Origin: Lunularia cruciata
Taxonomy: Eukaryota > Streptophyta > Marchantiopsida > Lunulariales > Lunulariaceae
DNA length: 64,000 nucleotides
Direction: 5' to 3'
Assembly: GCA_948567375.1 (NCBI GenBank)
Contig: OX419756.1
Location: 52,218,333-52,282,332, forward strand
The notes below the pieces were generated by a model. The model was not told the origin of the DNA. It did no database searches and worked only from the letters and a program-made list of their open reading frames with translations. The first letter of the stretch is position 1. Each line of letters starts with the position of its first letter. The position numbers and the translations under genes are program-made. Of this stretch, positions 13,745 to 25,810 are shown in pieces.

Positions 13745-14752
13745 CACAGGTGAGACTCCGAGTTCAAAAGCTAGAAACTATGCCTCGGCAATTTTCATTG
13801 CCCGAACGTCTGGGTTGCACAATGGTAGAAGACACGAGTGCTGGCTCTACACTGACGCTCACCAGTTCCTTCGCTCTCATCTTCATGCCCTTTCCTCCTT
13901 CGCCTCCATTCTCGTTGACTGCTTCGTGTACTTCTGTCTTCGCCTATCATAAGCGCAATTTTAAGCTCGCTAACTGCGTACTGGGAGTTCAGATGTTGCT
14001 CTACCCCGTGCGGCCATGGGACACCATTGGTAAGGCTCTCCGGTAGTGAATTCCATCCAAAGAGTGGAAGGAAACCTCCGATGGCTGAGTGGGCCAGCAA
14101 TTGCTGTTGGGGAAACCCATTCAGTCACAATGCTACCCGATCTTCTGCTCTGGAAATGAAAGAAACCCTGTAGGAAGCAGTTCATCTACAGACAAGAAAT
14201 TTCCTTTCCGCTGAAGAGGCACCCACCAAAAACCTTGTGCGCTAGCCTCCAATGCCAGAGCTGATTCACTGATCTGAGATTTCATTCAAACGGACCATAC
14301 TGCCGAAACAAATGTATACAACTGACGAAAAAGGTATTGAGCCATTCCAGGTAGTCTGATCTCACATGTATAGAGCCAGAAAACGATGTCTTGACTAAGG
14401 AACTCACAGCAGTGAAGGGGAGCCGACAGCCAGGACTTTGATATCCCTCCCTTGAGACTTTTCTGCTAGTGCTGCTCGAACGGCGCCAATTGCTGCCTCT
14501 TCAGGATCGTAGAACGTATTGATGATCAAGTCATCTGTTTCCGGTATATTTTCACCTCCAAACACGCCTCTCCAATCAGCAGCTCTCGAAATCTTTCCGA
14601 GATTTCGGAAGGTCTCCGTTTCCAAGAGGTGGAAGTCCGGTAACTGCGGGGCCGGGGAATTCTTGCACAAAACCGTTCTTGGCATTGAGTGCACCTCCAT
14701 TTACGATTTTAGGGACGGCAAGTAGAAACCTTGCATCGAATCGCTCCATCAG
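13745..14752 (-). pseudogene. UDP-glycosyltransferase (UGT) pseudogene
   Basis: Read on the minus strand, pieces in shifting frames follow the order of a family-1 plant UGT, enzymes that move sugar from UDP-sugar to small molecules. They are a GLPPL..DLP stretch, then DDLIINTFYDPEEAAI and VLAVGSPSLL (14700-14404), then SSVVYICFGSMV, ALALEASAQGFWWV, SIVTEWVSP, and the donor-binding PSPG box with GWNSLPESLTNGVPWP (about 14070-14010) and a basic tail ending near AKELV. At least four frameshifts and an in-frame stop break it. The N-terminal acceptor domain is not found. A good GTGAGT donor follows SPSLL, so one break could be an intron, but the others cannot. Family call is firm; loss of function follows from the breaks. 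Confidence 0.8.
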
Positions 14753-15024
14753 TGAGAAGCGTGATAATTCAAATAATGCAAATAATAGTAAGAAAATTGT
14801 CTATCCATTACAAACTACCAATACTGGAATGATTATGAAGGAAAAACGGTTTCCTTCACAAGGTCACAAAGAAAACGACCAAAACTGGAAGAACTACCAA
14901 GGAAACCGTGAAGGAAAACGGTTTCCTTGTCACCGGCGAAGAAGTCCAGTCACCAACTATCTAGGATGGAACTTCGAAGATAGTTGGGGACCGTCTAAAA
15001 TACCTGAGATATCTTAGATATCTG

Positions 15025-16225
15025 CTAAATCCATCGCAGATTCTCTTTGACTTCAGATAAATCGCTCTGTATTTCATCTTCTAACTCTGATACCACTTCT
15101 TCCATCTTCCTATTCTTCAGGCTCCCGCCTAACTCTGATGCTGCTTCTTCCCTTTCTTCCCTTTCCTTTTCTTCTTCCAGGTTTTTCAGCTTTCCATGTT
15201 CTATTTTGTTAAGCTCCTGCAGCTTCGATTGAGAAAAAGATACGCCCCGATTTCACAATTATCTCCTTCAACTCCCTCAACTGGTCACAGACCAGTACGA
15301 TGGAGGGTTTCAGGTTGTACTGTACGAGCGTCTCCCTCAACTGCAACTCCCGGAATCGGAAATTGATTCGGAACTTGACTGCTTCAAGTTCTCCCTCCAT
15401 CTTCTTCCTGTCGTCTGCGTTCAGGTCTCGTTCCATCAGGCTTCCTTCCTTCTGCAACTGTGGCATCTCCTCCTTCATAACTTCAAGTCCTCCCTCCATC
15501 TTCTTCCTCTCGTGCATCGCCAACTCCCGGATTCGGACCTTGGTGACTTCAATCTCTGCCTCCATCTTCTTCCTCTCATCGGCGTTCAGGTCTCGTTCCT
15601 TCTGCAACTGTGTAAATCCTCCTTGGTACCGTCAAAACTGTCTTTCTGCTTCTGTAAAATGGTAGCTCCTGATGTTATGGCTTCCACGATATTTTTCAAA
15701 TGAGATAGCTCTGTAAATCCTGATGTGAAAGTTTCACGGACCAACTGGAGAATACTGACTCCGGTAAGCTCTTCTATGAGCTCTGAGATCTTCTCTGCAA
15801 GTACTCCGAATGTGGTTCACTGTAGATCCAATCTTACGACCTCTTCCCTTCCAGCTGCGTAAAATTCTTTTCGAGCTTGCAATGTCCAGTTCTCCTCGTC
15901 TGTAACCTGAAATAGTTTCTTCTCACTCGGTAGTACATTGAGTTCCTACTGCAAAGCTTGATTTCTTTTGTCGACCTCTTCTCTTCCAGCTTCACGTGTT
16001 TTCTGATCACTCAACCTCGTTACTGGTGGCCTCGAAGTGTTTCTTTTGACTCCTTAACGTAGCGAGTTTTTCCTGCATAGCTCTAAATTCCCCCTCCGCC
16101 TTTTCCTTCCTAGCTTCACAAGGTGCCTTTCCATCACGCAATATCTTGTTCTCCTCAATGACAATCAGTGAGAACTCGCTTCGACTCACTTCGACAAAGT
16201 TGCCTCTAACTGCCTCTTCTGACAT
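15025..16225 (-). pseudogene. Coiled-coil protein, broken gene
   Basis: A run of charged heptad-like sequence on the minus strand, starting at a Met near 16225 (MSEEAVRGNF) and ending at a TAG at 15025-15027. It needs about three frame changes and contains two in-frame stops in the middle (near 15947 and 15817), each explainable by one C-to-T change (CAG to TAG, CGA to TGA). The 15607-15209 part has an internal repeat: ERDLNAD.RKKMEGELE occurs twice and RKKMEGGLEVMK is a third partial unit. The C-terminal part is rich in E and K. I do not recognise the family. Some breaks could be introns, but the stops suggest a pseudogene. Confidence 0.6.
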
Positions 16226-16843
16226 TGTAGTGTGTCAACATCCTAGTACGAAGCTTTAAATCGGTCCTCAACCTCTTTCCTTCTGGCTTCATTAACCTTG
16301 TCCGCAAAGTAACAACGAGATTTTCTCAAACTCGCTAGTAAGTGACGTGAAGCAAAGGAAAATGAGAGAATTAAATTGGCGCTAAACTCGCAACCGCGAT
16401 TGGTATGTTTAAGGGAAAATGACGATATTTAATGTCGAAAATGATAATATTTAATGGCTAGAATGTACTGACAGCGCGGACCATTTTGCTCCTGAAAAGA
16501 AGTCCACCTCTGGCGGTTTGGGGTTTCCCGTGCAAACTCACCATAAACTCACAAGAAGATCATTTCGGTGTGTTTGTGAGATGGGCGGAACTCGCGGAAT
16601 TATCACTTCACACGAGCAGAATATTCACCCATACCGTGAGTTTTAGATGAATTGACGGACCTTGCGTACAACGTTGTTAGGGCGTTTCAGAAACAGCTTT
16701 TTTCTCCGGTAGAGCTCCTCTAAATAAATTTGCGGGGATATAGCAAAACATTTACGGGCAAAGTGGAGATATTCCGGCAATATTTTATAGGTGATCAACC
16801 ATCGTCGTATAATATGTACGGGTCACGATTTTCGTGATCCGTT
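16226..16843. other. Spacer left of the copia element
   Basis: About 600 bases without a gene. It contains a short imperfect direct repeat near 16420-16460 (AAAATGA.GATATTTAATG) and, at 16821-16839, an inverted repeat GGTCACGA-TTT-TCGTGATCC directly before the copia LTR. Confidence 0.5.
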
Positions 16844-17121
16844 TGTGGATCTTGTGACCCACTTTGTTTGATCGCTGCCGATTCAGTTCACAAGCAGTTC
16901 ACAAGCGACTTCTTGGTTTTTGGTGGTTATTCGTTTTATTCCATCCGTTGAATATTAAGCTTGAGTGCCAATTCATATATTGTATCTTTGCCCTCGGAGG
17001 GTAATTCATTTCATCACTAAGGAAGCACTACTGAGTACCAGTAGTGCTTCCTTTGTCAGATTTGTCAGATTCGTCTCCACCTGTGTGCACACACACCTCC
17101 ATGCATTTGTTTGAATCAACA
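16844..17121 (+). repeat. Copia 5' LTR
   Basis: It starts TGTGGATCTTGTGACC and ends TTTGAATCAACA, matching the two ends of the 3' LTR. It is 278 bp, about twice the length of the 3' LTR, which lacks a middle part. The next bases, GGTTATGGGCCC, sit where the primer-binding site should be, but I cannot assign a tRNA with confidence. Confidence 0.75.
17019..17053 (+). other. Perfect 14-bp hairpin in the copia 5' LTR
   Basis: The arms are AAGGAAGCACTACT and AGTAGTGCTTCCTT with a 7-base loop, in the second half of the LTR. A position in R/U5 would suit an RNA structure in the transcript leader or at 3'-end formation; that role is inference. The matching part of the 3' LTR has lost the pairing. 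Confidence 0.7.
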
Positions 17122-17204
17122 GGTTATGGGCCCACCGGACTGGCATTCAATCTCTATCAATTTGATTTCCCTAGAACGATAGAATCAGTTGTTTCTCATA
17201 CAAG

Positions 17205-17830
17205 ATGAATCCTTATTCACAGATCACCCATATCAAGAGACTGACGAGTGATAATTATTATCTCTGGAATAAGCGGATAAAAACCACCTTGAACTTGAAA
17301 GGCGTGTGGCAGTTTGACAAAAATGCAGTAAAGCCAGAAAATGATACAGAGGAGGAACAACTTTCCAAATAGGAGAAAATAGATCAATTGGCTTTATGAC
17401 TCATCGAGATGTCCATTGAAGATGACCAACTTCAACACAACAGTGATTGTAAAACTTCAACAGCTGCATGGGAAGCTATGCGGTTCCTCCATGTGGGAAA
17501 TTGTATAGAAAGACAGAATAGACTTGAGGATGCATATTATGCTCTGACATACACATCTATGCCAATGGAGCTGATTAGAGATCTTGGCATCAAGACAAGA
17601 CAGGTTGTTGCTAGACTTCTTGGCAGCTTGCGGAAAACCCATTTTTAGAAAGGCATAGCAAGAAGTTTGAGCGATAGAGGTAATCTGCCTTTGGTGATTT
17701 TGAAAGATCAATGACTCATAGCTGAGCAGGATAGGGTTTGTCCTACTCAAATTATGTCACAAGGAACCAGACGTGAACAAGCAATGTCCCTTGAATATGA
17801 AATATGATCCTATCATACCAAGCTAGGTAG
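17205..17830 (+). pseudogene. Copia gag remnant
   Basis: It begins at an ATG with a copia-type N-terminus (LTSDNYYLWNKRI, resembling the N..W...M pattern of UBN2-type gag). The 17409-17648 piece continues the capsid-like helical sequence. Several stops interrupt it. No zinc knuckle is readable before protease. Confidence 0.65.
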
Positions 17831-18029
17831 TTGGTAGTAGAAGTATTTCACCGGAGTTTGCAATTACTGAGAAGAGTTTGGACTCATAAAGGAGGATTGT
17901 GACCAAAGAGAAAAGCCAACCAATGAGCAAGGGATAAAGAAAAACTTACAAATTTCAGTCAAGGAGAGATTTTTGGTAAACCAAAATTCTTGCAAGAATC
18001 TACATTTGTCACTCTCCAGATTGATGGCA

Positions 18030-21000
18030 AATGTAGTGATTGGTTTATTGACTCAAGAGTGTCTTTGCATGTAATATTTGATCGAGAGAAAATGTAAATT
18101 TCTCATTGATATCTCCAATCAACATCTTCACTGCTAAAGGAGATAGTTTCATGGCTATAGGCAGAGGTAATATCAGGCTAACACTTGCAAATCTGAACCA
18201 GAATTTCATTGTCAAACATGCGCTATACTCCAATGAAAAAACTAGCTTACTTACCATAAGGAAAATTGTAGCTTATCACCACACAATTTGGTTTGATGAC
18301 AAACCCTGCTATATTCTTGACTCCCTTGGATGCATGATTTCACAAACAGATTTGGATAGGAAGTTGTATTGTCTGCAATTAAATGATACTAAGATACCTC
18401 TTCTAGGAGGAGTAAGGTCTATATCATTACCACTCATTGTTTAGCACAAGAGATTTGGACATCTGAACACGGATACCATCAAACAATTGGCATCTATCGT
18501 AGGGAGGTGGAATCTTCTTGCATCTAGGCTCTACCACTAATTGACTTGTGAGTCTTGCCTCCAAGGAAAGTAACATAGGCAACCATTTCCAATCTTGATG
18601 ACCACTTCAACTAAACCTTTAATGACTAGTACACTCTGATATATGTGGTCTGATAAACATACACTCAATTGGGAGCTCACATATATCCTTACCTTCATTG
18701 ATGATTGCTGTTGGAGAATTTGGGTGTATGGATTGGAGAAAAAAACTGGAGAAATTGTGTTTTTGGTGTTTCAAGAATTCAAGTCCCTCACCAAAAATCA
18801 ATCAAGGAGGATGATTAAGATTTTGAGGACCAATAATGGAGGTGAATATGTAAAGAACTAGATGGCTTCAGTTCTATGTGCTAATGGTATCATGATCAAA
18901 GTATGAGCACCTATTCTCCATAGAAAAATAGAGTTGTAGAGCAAGCAAATCACACACTTTTTGAAGGGGCTAGATCAATGCTTTATGGATGGAATGTTGA
19001 AAAATTGCTATGGACGGAAGTTATGTGTACAATGGCCTACTTATGCAATAGATATCCAAGTAGAGCACTCAATGGTAGAATGCTTGAGGAACTATGGAAT
19101 GGAAAGAAAGGTAAATGTGTCTCATCTAAGGGTTTTTGGTGCAGTACCCTATGTACATATTCCAAATGAGAAAAGTACAAAATTGGATCCAAAGTCTCCA
19201 AAGTGTTTACATGTTGGATACTAAAAAGATAGTAGTGCTTTTAAGCTTTATGATCTTATTTCTTGTAAAATAGTGAAGACTAGAGATGTTATTTTCAAGA
19301 AGATCCTATTTCCACCTCCCACAAAACAACTCCATATATCTATCCAAAAATATCTCATGAGTCTTACTCTTATACAAATGATGCCTCCTTTTATTCCCAT
19401 TTACTTTTCCAAGTGCACCTAGTCCTCCCACTCTCACTATTAATCCTATCTTAGATTCCTCTCCATCTCATCTTCATCTCATTACACAAGTAAAATCAAG
19501 TGAAACTTCTCTACAAGAGAATTCACAACCAATTGTTTCCAGCTTGACAAAACCTACATCAAATAATTTCTTTCCTCGTTCAAGATCAGAAGACTCATAC
19601 AACCACCATCTAATTTTTGTGACTATGCTTGGGTTACTCATAGACAATTTGAGGACAACCTATCATCCCTTGATCCGGGTATTGAAACCATTGAGATGGC
19701 GACTATGGTAGATGGCAACTCTACTTATCCTTGTGAGCCAAGGTCCTACTATTAAGCTCTATAATGTCCAAATCTAGACAATGGAAATTGGCAATTTTAG
19801 AGTAGTTGAAGTCACACCAAGATAATTACACTTGGGATGTAGTGGAATTACCATCTCAACAAAAAGTAGTTTATAGTAGGAGGGTCTTCAAGGTTAAGTG
19901 TGATTCAGATGGAAGCATCACTTTTGAACAATGTTTAGTAGCAAGAGTTCATCATCAACAATATGGAATTTACTATGAGCAAGAATTTTCTTGTATGGTT
20001 AAGCTTTCTACTTTATGCACTTTGTTGGCTTTGGTTGTGCACAACCAATTGTTATTACAACAGTTGGATGTTGACACAACATATATTTATGGTATAGTAA
20101 CAAAGAAAGTAAGTGACCTTACCTTCAATATATGTGTGTCTTGAGACAAAGTTCAGACAACCAATGTGTCTTCTATGCAAGGGGCTCTATGGTCTTCATC
20201 AAGCAGGGAGATATTGGTGGCTATGACTAGATGCTTTCCTTATAAAGCTCAGATGACTAGATGGTGGCTATGACTAGATGCTCTCCTTACAAAGTTTTTG
20301 GTCAAAAGAAAATGCCTCCTTGTACACACATTCAACAAGCCCTACTTCAATTATCATACTAATTTATGTTGATGATCTTATCCCTACTAGAGCATTCCAA
20401 TTTCATCTAGACCTGTTAATGTTGCAACTAAAGCAAGAGTTTAAGATGAAAAGACCATCACCACTAAAATGGTGTCTCAAGATGAAGATAAAGATTGAAT
20501 ATCATGCAGGCTATATCGCATGGGATCAACAAAGGTGTATTGAGAGCATATTAGAGTGATCACATTCTCAAAATTGCACTCCAATTTCTACATCAATCAA
20601 GGCAAATCTCAATGTGAATAAGGAAGTGTTCTCAAATAACACAATTGGTCATTGACCTACTAAAGTACAAGCATATCGATGGTATTAACCTTCCTAGATC
20701 TGGAATTTGAAATTAGCTTTGTAAGTAAATTTTTCTCAACTCCTACCTCGGACCATCTTGCCATGGTTGAACAAATTTTTAGGACACAAGAGTATAAGTT
20801 GTTCCTCTAAAAAATTGATAATTCAAGCCTTCATGAATTTACAGATTCTGATTGGGTAGCAAGTCATATGGGCAAATAGTCAATAACAAGTTTTGTTTAC
20901 TCAATTGGATCTAGAGCTATAAGTTGGAGTAGTTGATGGCATAAAAACATAGTTGTTTCTACAATGGAGGTGGAATATTAGGCAATTTCAACTGCCACAA

Positions 21001-21060
21001 GGAGAGCAATTTGGTTATGCCAACTTCTAAGAGATTTTCATGCAAGTGAATCCTAATCTG
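18030..21060 (+). pseudogene. Copia pol remnant (PR, IN, RT, RNase H)
   Basis: The protease site is seen as WFIDSRVS near 18040, where the family has a D-S/T-G triad. A GAG-pre-integrase stretch follows, then integrase (18640-19225) with ILRTNNGGEYVKN around the second catalytic acid. RT at 19806-20559 shows VFKVKCDSDGSI, LLQQLDVDTTYIYG and the catalytic YVDD near 20370. RNase H is seen as DSDWVASHMGK near 20840 and later AISTATRRAIWL. Most domains are cut by stops, so no working polyprotein can be made. The domain order supports the copia call. Confidence 0.8.
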
Positions 21061-21311
21061 GACCCACCATGATATATAGTATAAAAAGGGTTCTCTTGAC
21101 ATGATTAAAAATCCCAGCAACCATTCGCATAGCAAGCACAAACTTACAACATCATTTTATTCAAGAACACTATCACTTAGGAGATATCAATCAAACAAAT
21201 ACCTTCTTCAGAAGATCCGGCCAATATCCTAACCAAAGGACTTACACACTTGAAACATGACTATTGCATCGTGAAGTTGGGACATCAGTAGAACCATGAA
21301 GTAGGGAGAGA

Positions 21312-21455
21312 TGTGATCTTGTGACCTTCTTGTTTACTTGATCCCTACCAATTCATTTTACAAGCAACTTCTAAGGAAGTATTATTGAATGCCAATGTTT
21401 TGTTGATTCCATCTCTACTTATATGCACACATTCTTGTGTTTGCTCAAATCAACA
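21312..21455 (+). repeat. Copia 3' LTR, internally shortened
   Basis: It starts TGTGATCTTGTGACC right after a polypurine tract and ends CTCAAATCAACA. The ends align with the 5' LTR, but about 130 bp of the middle is missing and many C positions have become T. Confidence 0.7.
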
Positions 21456-21919
21456 CTATTGAGATTTTACAGAGTTAATTGCAATTACACTAGACATTCA
21501 TCTATAATTATCCATCACTAAGACACCATCATGAATGTTGAGTATACTTGAGAATTTTATTGTAATAGGTATTTAAATTTGAAAAGGGAAAGCAATGTGT
21601 AGTAAGCTTAGGAAGTGAGGCATTCAAAAGATTTGACTCAAAACCTCCTTGCTAATGTTTACATTTTGTGCCTACTTTCAGATCTAGAAAGTGGAGATAT
21701 TGGTATAAGTCAACTAGACATTCATGATGATGTCTTAGTGATAGATTATCTTTGGTGTTGTGGGTGGCACAATTAGTGCCAATGAGAGAGATTGTGTCCT
21801 TCAACAAGCTAAGCAGTTTAGATTGGAGGGAAAATACCTTCTTCTTGTTTGTCTTTAGATGTGTGGTTTGTGATTGAGTTAAAGCATCATTTAATGCTCC
21901 TACACCACAATTATACCCA

Positions 21920-22260
21920 TTGCTTATCACGCAATTAAATTACCATTGGACTTTGGAGTTTTTTAGACCTTTATCATTGACTATGAGATATCATTGGTAT
22001 GTTTTAGTTATGGTGGAGCACTTCTCCAAATGGATTGAGTTGGTTGCACTTCTTGACAAGTCAAATGAAGGGACAACTTACTCATACTTAAATTGGGTTC
22101 TTAGTCATTTTGGTGCACCAATTGAGGTTTTGGCTGATCATAGTATAGAATTCTTGGGAGAGTTTTAGGTCTTGCGTGACAAGACCTTAATTGATCACTA
22201 TACTACCTCCCAAGATCACCTTGAGGCAAATGGATTAGTAGAGAGAGTGGTTTAGATGGT
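21920..22260 (+). pseudogene. Family X integrase core remnant
   Basis: The retroviral-type integrase core is readable: VLVMVEHFSKWIELVAL, then LSHFGAPIEVLADHSIEFLGEF around the second catalytic Asp, then a HLEANGLVERVV stretch matching the family's (N/D)G..E region. A TAG cuts the frame after LGEF. The first catalytic Asp region reads LEFFRPL, so the expected Asp is lost; the right copy keeps it as LDFVGPL. Confidence 0.75.
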
Positions 22261-23197
22261 GACAAGAGGATTGCATAAGTATGGTTTGTAGAGAGGCCAC
22301 TTCGGAGGTTGGGATCTCCAATTACCTTGGTTGACAATGGGCTATTGGTTCAGTCAACAAGCTTCCTTAGCATCCTTCTCTCTTTACTTTTTACTCTATG
22401 AATGAGGTCAAGATTTACCTATAGCCACTTGTTTTGATGTTATTGTTATTTTGGACTTAGATGATCTAGATGTATGGGTGAGCACATGTTCTCAATGTGT
22501 AGAGATCTTTTGAAGAGTGATACTGATGGCCTTTGATAACTTAGCAATTGCTCAGCTTAGGGATACCTTACCTTATACTACTCTTTGAGGAGATAGTTAT
22601 AGACACTCAATTTGTCTACATCCAAGTGACTATGTATATCTAGAATAGACTACGCTGATGATACTTGATGTTACTATAGGCCAAACTATCTTGAGAGTGC
22701 ACAAGGTTTTGCCTTTGAGATTCCTTGTGTTGGAAGGACATGATGGTGTTTTTTGGAAGGATCATATATGCAATTATGCACTATACCACCTCCCAAACAT
22801 TGATGGCACTATAGACCCAAGCTTGGCACTTATATGTGCAGGCTTGCAGTGTATGTTATGTGGCTCTTCTATTGGAGTTGCTAGTATATTGGTATGTGAT
22901 AGCTATTTGAAAGTGTGGCGTATGGCATGTTTGACTTCTCCCTCTCACTATGGTTCCTCAAGGACAATGGTTATGTCTTAGATGTACTTGACCTATAGTT
23001 AATTCATTCTTTATGTGGTATAGATTGCAAACATATGACTAACGATGGGGCTTGGTAGCACCTAACCTCCTAATATTTGCCCACCATAGGGCATATCATA
23101 TAGTTTGAATAGATGGTTATCTAGAGTTAAAGGGACCTAATTGCCAACTAGGGGGTAAATCTAGGAGGTGACCTAAACCGCCATCTAGGTGGGTGAT

Positions 23198-23266
23198 TGT
23201 GGCACTTTAGAGTTCATGTATGACTTACGTGTGAGTTATGCTTCTATAGCATATGATGTTGATAGT

Positions 23267-23348
<82 letters not shown>

Positions 23349-23817
23349 CACAATAGCTATCATGACATTGTAGTGCCAAAGCTAGTTTGCTTAGACATTC
23401 GAGTAGTATGTTGGCACTCATAGTTATTTTGGTAGTTGCTCATGGGTTACTTGTTGGTGGCCAAATTTCATATAAGGGCTATTGATCACATGGTAGGACT
23501 CATTTGCATTTGCACCATGCATATTGTGGGATGTGCCATTGATGGCGCTGTTAGAGTTTGAGACCTAGGTTGAGTAGAGGAGTATACTTTTGAAATGTAG
23601 CTCCATAGAGCTCACTTCTTTGATGTTGAGCCTTTGAGTTCTTGGCTATGGTGGATAGAGGTCAACAAGCATCATCTAGAGTCGCTTAGCTAGAGTGGAT
23701 ATAGCTTGATTGTAATCAATGCATAATTATTTGTAGATTGTTTTATGAAAGATCAAGTATAAATCTGATTTGAGTGTGATTTGAGTGGAAAAATTAACTG
23801 ATCCAATTGTGGCACGT
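23198..23817 (+). repeat. Family X LTR (left copy)
   Basis: It starts TGTGGCACTTTAGAGTT and is followed at 23818 by about 100 bp of a second start of the same LTR. The same arrangement is seen in the right copy. It contains a long TA tract that the right copy lacks. Confidence 0.6.
23269..23345. repeat. (TA)n microsatellite
   Basis: About 75 bases of uninterrupted TA inside the family X LTR. The corresponding place in the right copy has no such tract, so the expansion came after insertion. Confidence 0.95.
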
Positions 23818-23929
23818 TAGAGTTCATGTATGACTTATGTGTGAGTTGTGCTTCTATAATGTATGATGTTGACAATGATGTATGTTGTGTGGCAATGTTT
23901 ATACACTTGACAGTAGAAAAGATACTCAT

Positions 23930-24285
23930 ATCATAATCAACTTCCTAAAATAGATCAAGAAAGCCTTCTCTTAGTTCACTCCAGTTTCTTGATTTAAACC
24001 CATTTTGAGTACCATGTGTATGCAAACCTTGAGCTTTGTTTTGAAGGAGACTTGGGAAGATTCATAATCAATTTGGAGAATGTTGTCTTTATTTGCTATA
24101 AAAATAGCCTCAAACTCCTCAATGAATTCATCTAGGTCTCTATCTCATTCTATCTCCTTGTACCTCTTGTAAGCTTGTCGTTTATGTGAGACTAAAGACC
24201 TTATAGTGGTTCAAAGTACAATTTGTTTGTTGAGATGAGGAACTGAATCTCCCCAAATCAACCTCAACTTGTGACACTTTGGGTT
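23930..24285 (-). pseudogene. Possible gag fragment, antisense
   Basis: Read on the minus strand, a frame of about 60 codons holds DLDEFIEEFEAIFIANKD and KLKVCIHMVLKMGL before a stop. The pattern resembles a retrotransposon gag capsid segment and, loosely, the family X gag near 60970 (DDFIQEFDSWW). It is too short to be sure. Confidence 0.35.
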
Positions 24286-24291
24286 TGGACC

Positions 24292-25004
24292 TGTGATATA
24301 TATGTGATATATAATATATATATATAATATATATGTGATATTGTAATATTTAGTTTGGTATTACAACTACTTGAGAGATATTATTTATATAGGGATAAAG
24401 GATGGTTCTACCTTATTCATGATTAGATAAATTTAGTTATAGTTAAGATAGTGGGTATCTAACTTTAGAGGAAGTAGAAAAGATGAGCACCACTATTTGG
24501 GATTCTAGTGTATTGACTTGGTATTATTTCTAGGTATTTGGCTTTGAGGAAAGAGTTAAGAACTCTTAAACCCACAAGTCTTTTTGCTTTGAATTCTTCT
24601 ATAGTCCAAGGAAAGTCCATGTGAAGGAATCCTTGACTTAGTGGTTGGTTCAAGATAAGATCACATGCATAGGAGAATATTCCCATGAGTATGTATATTC
24701 CTTTAGTTTTTTAACTTTATTTGAATTTTAGCCTAGTAACTTGAGTTACTCAAATAATTAGTAACTTTGGTGCATACTATTTCATAAATATATAAACTAG
24801 AGGTGAGGAGGTATTCATCATCCTTTCATTTACAACTATCTCTCTCTCATTGAGTTCTCTAGTGAGCAATGTCTTGAGGAGTGTTTGGAGTGTTAGCCTT
24901 TGAGGACTATGATGGAGTTGGGGTTCTTTGCCTTCTTAGTCCATGGTGCGCTACCATAATAACCATTAGAGGTTCATCTTGAGTGAGAGATAGCCTTGCT
25001 CACA
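24292..25004 (+). repeat. Athila/Tat-like LTR A
   Basis: It aligns over its length with the LTRs at 30914 and 38516 and, reversed, with those at 28260 and 34642. It ends GCTCACA before the PBS. Its first 60 bases are changed by expanded TA/ATG repeats. A TATA-like TATATAAAC lies near 24789. It is the most diverged of the five. Confidence 0.8.
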
Positions 25005-25008
25005 TTTT

Positions 25009-25027
25009 TGGTTCCGTTGTCGGGATC
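25009..25027 (+). other. Primer-binding site of element 1
   Basis: TGGTTCCGTTGTCGGGATC begins four T's past the LTR end, the layout of Athila/Tat-type elements whose PBS reads like TGGCGCCGTTGCCGGGG. The matching site of element 2 is at 31610-31627. The exact tRNA is not assigned here. Confidence 0.6.
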
Positions 25028-25810
25028 TCTCTAGAAGGTAAGATAATGTTCCACGTATAATTCTATATTAGACATAAGGAGGCTATGAGAGCTCACTTGG
25101 AAAGAAAATTAGGGGAGGAGAGTGCTAAAATTATGTTAGAGAACTTGAACCCACTTATTTACCTTGTAGTTCATTATGACATCTTTGAGGTGATTTTATA
25201 CATCTTGTACACATGAGAAGATTTGGAGAGATTGTGTGAGATGGATTGCAGATTTTGGGGATTACGATAATTTTGGATAAAATCCTAAGTTTGAGATCTG
25301 GACTTAAAATTTCTACACATGATAGGGTTATCCTTCAGTTAGCAAACTTGAAATTATTGTGAGAGCTAGTACACAAACTAAGCTAGAATTTTTGAAAGTT
25401 GATAGGGTAAACAGCTCCCGCAATTGCACGCTCTCTAAAAAATTGTACAAAGTCTACCATTTCTTCAAATTTTAGTGGATTTTCTAAACTTTCCAAGAAA
25501 ATTAAGTGCCTAGTATTTTAACTTTTGGCTCAAGAATTAGAGAAAGATCATTCTAGCACAAAAAGTTATGAGTTTTCAAAGTGAGAGGTGTGGTTTTCAG
25601 ACCAAATCTGAAATATGTGTCCTAAATAGAAAGATGCTTAGACCAAATGGCTCGATGAAAAGATCCAAAATTTTGCAAGGGAAGATGCACTGGTATTGTT
25701 CTAAATTTTTACTCTCAAATGGTGTTAACCAAGTACATACTCTATTAGTTATAGAGTGAGAGAAAAGAAAAGAAAAAAATTTAGAGAAAAGAAGATAGTA
25801 AGGGGTTAAG

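Larger units (their letters stand above)
16844..21455 (+). mobile_element. Ty1/copia LTR retrotransposon, decayed
   Basis: A complete but dead element. It has a 5' LTR (16844-17121), gag, protease, integrase, reverse transcriptase, RNase H, a purine-rich tract (GAAGTAGGGAGAGA) directly before 21312, and a 3' LTR (21312-21455). The order IN before RT defines Ty1/copia. Frames are broken by many stops and shifts. The flanking 5-mers are CCGTT on the left and CTATT on the right, a possible target-site duplication with two transition changes. Confidence 0.85.
21690..23915 (+). mobile_element. Ty3/gypsy family X, left copy (3' half)
   Basis: It aligns along its length with the copy at 39103-41545, starting at a shared stretch around ACATTCATGATGATGTCTTAG. 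It holds integrase and a 3' LTR; gag, protease, RT and RNase H are absent. Against the right copy it lacks about 165 bp covering the integrase zinc-binding region (near 21840). The 21456-21690 gap to the copia element shows nothing I recognise. Confidence 0.75.

Noticed and set aside
23236-23421. Minus-strand frame of alternating Ile-Tyr
   Set aside because: It is just the translation of the TA microsatellite.
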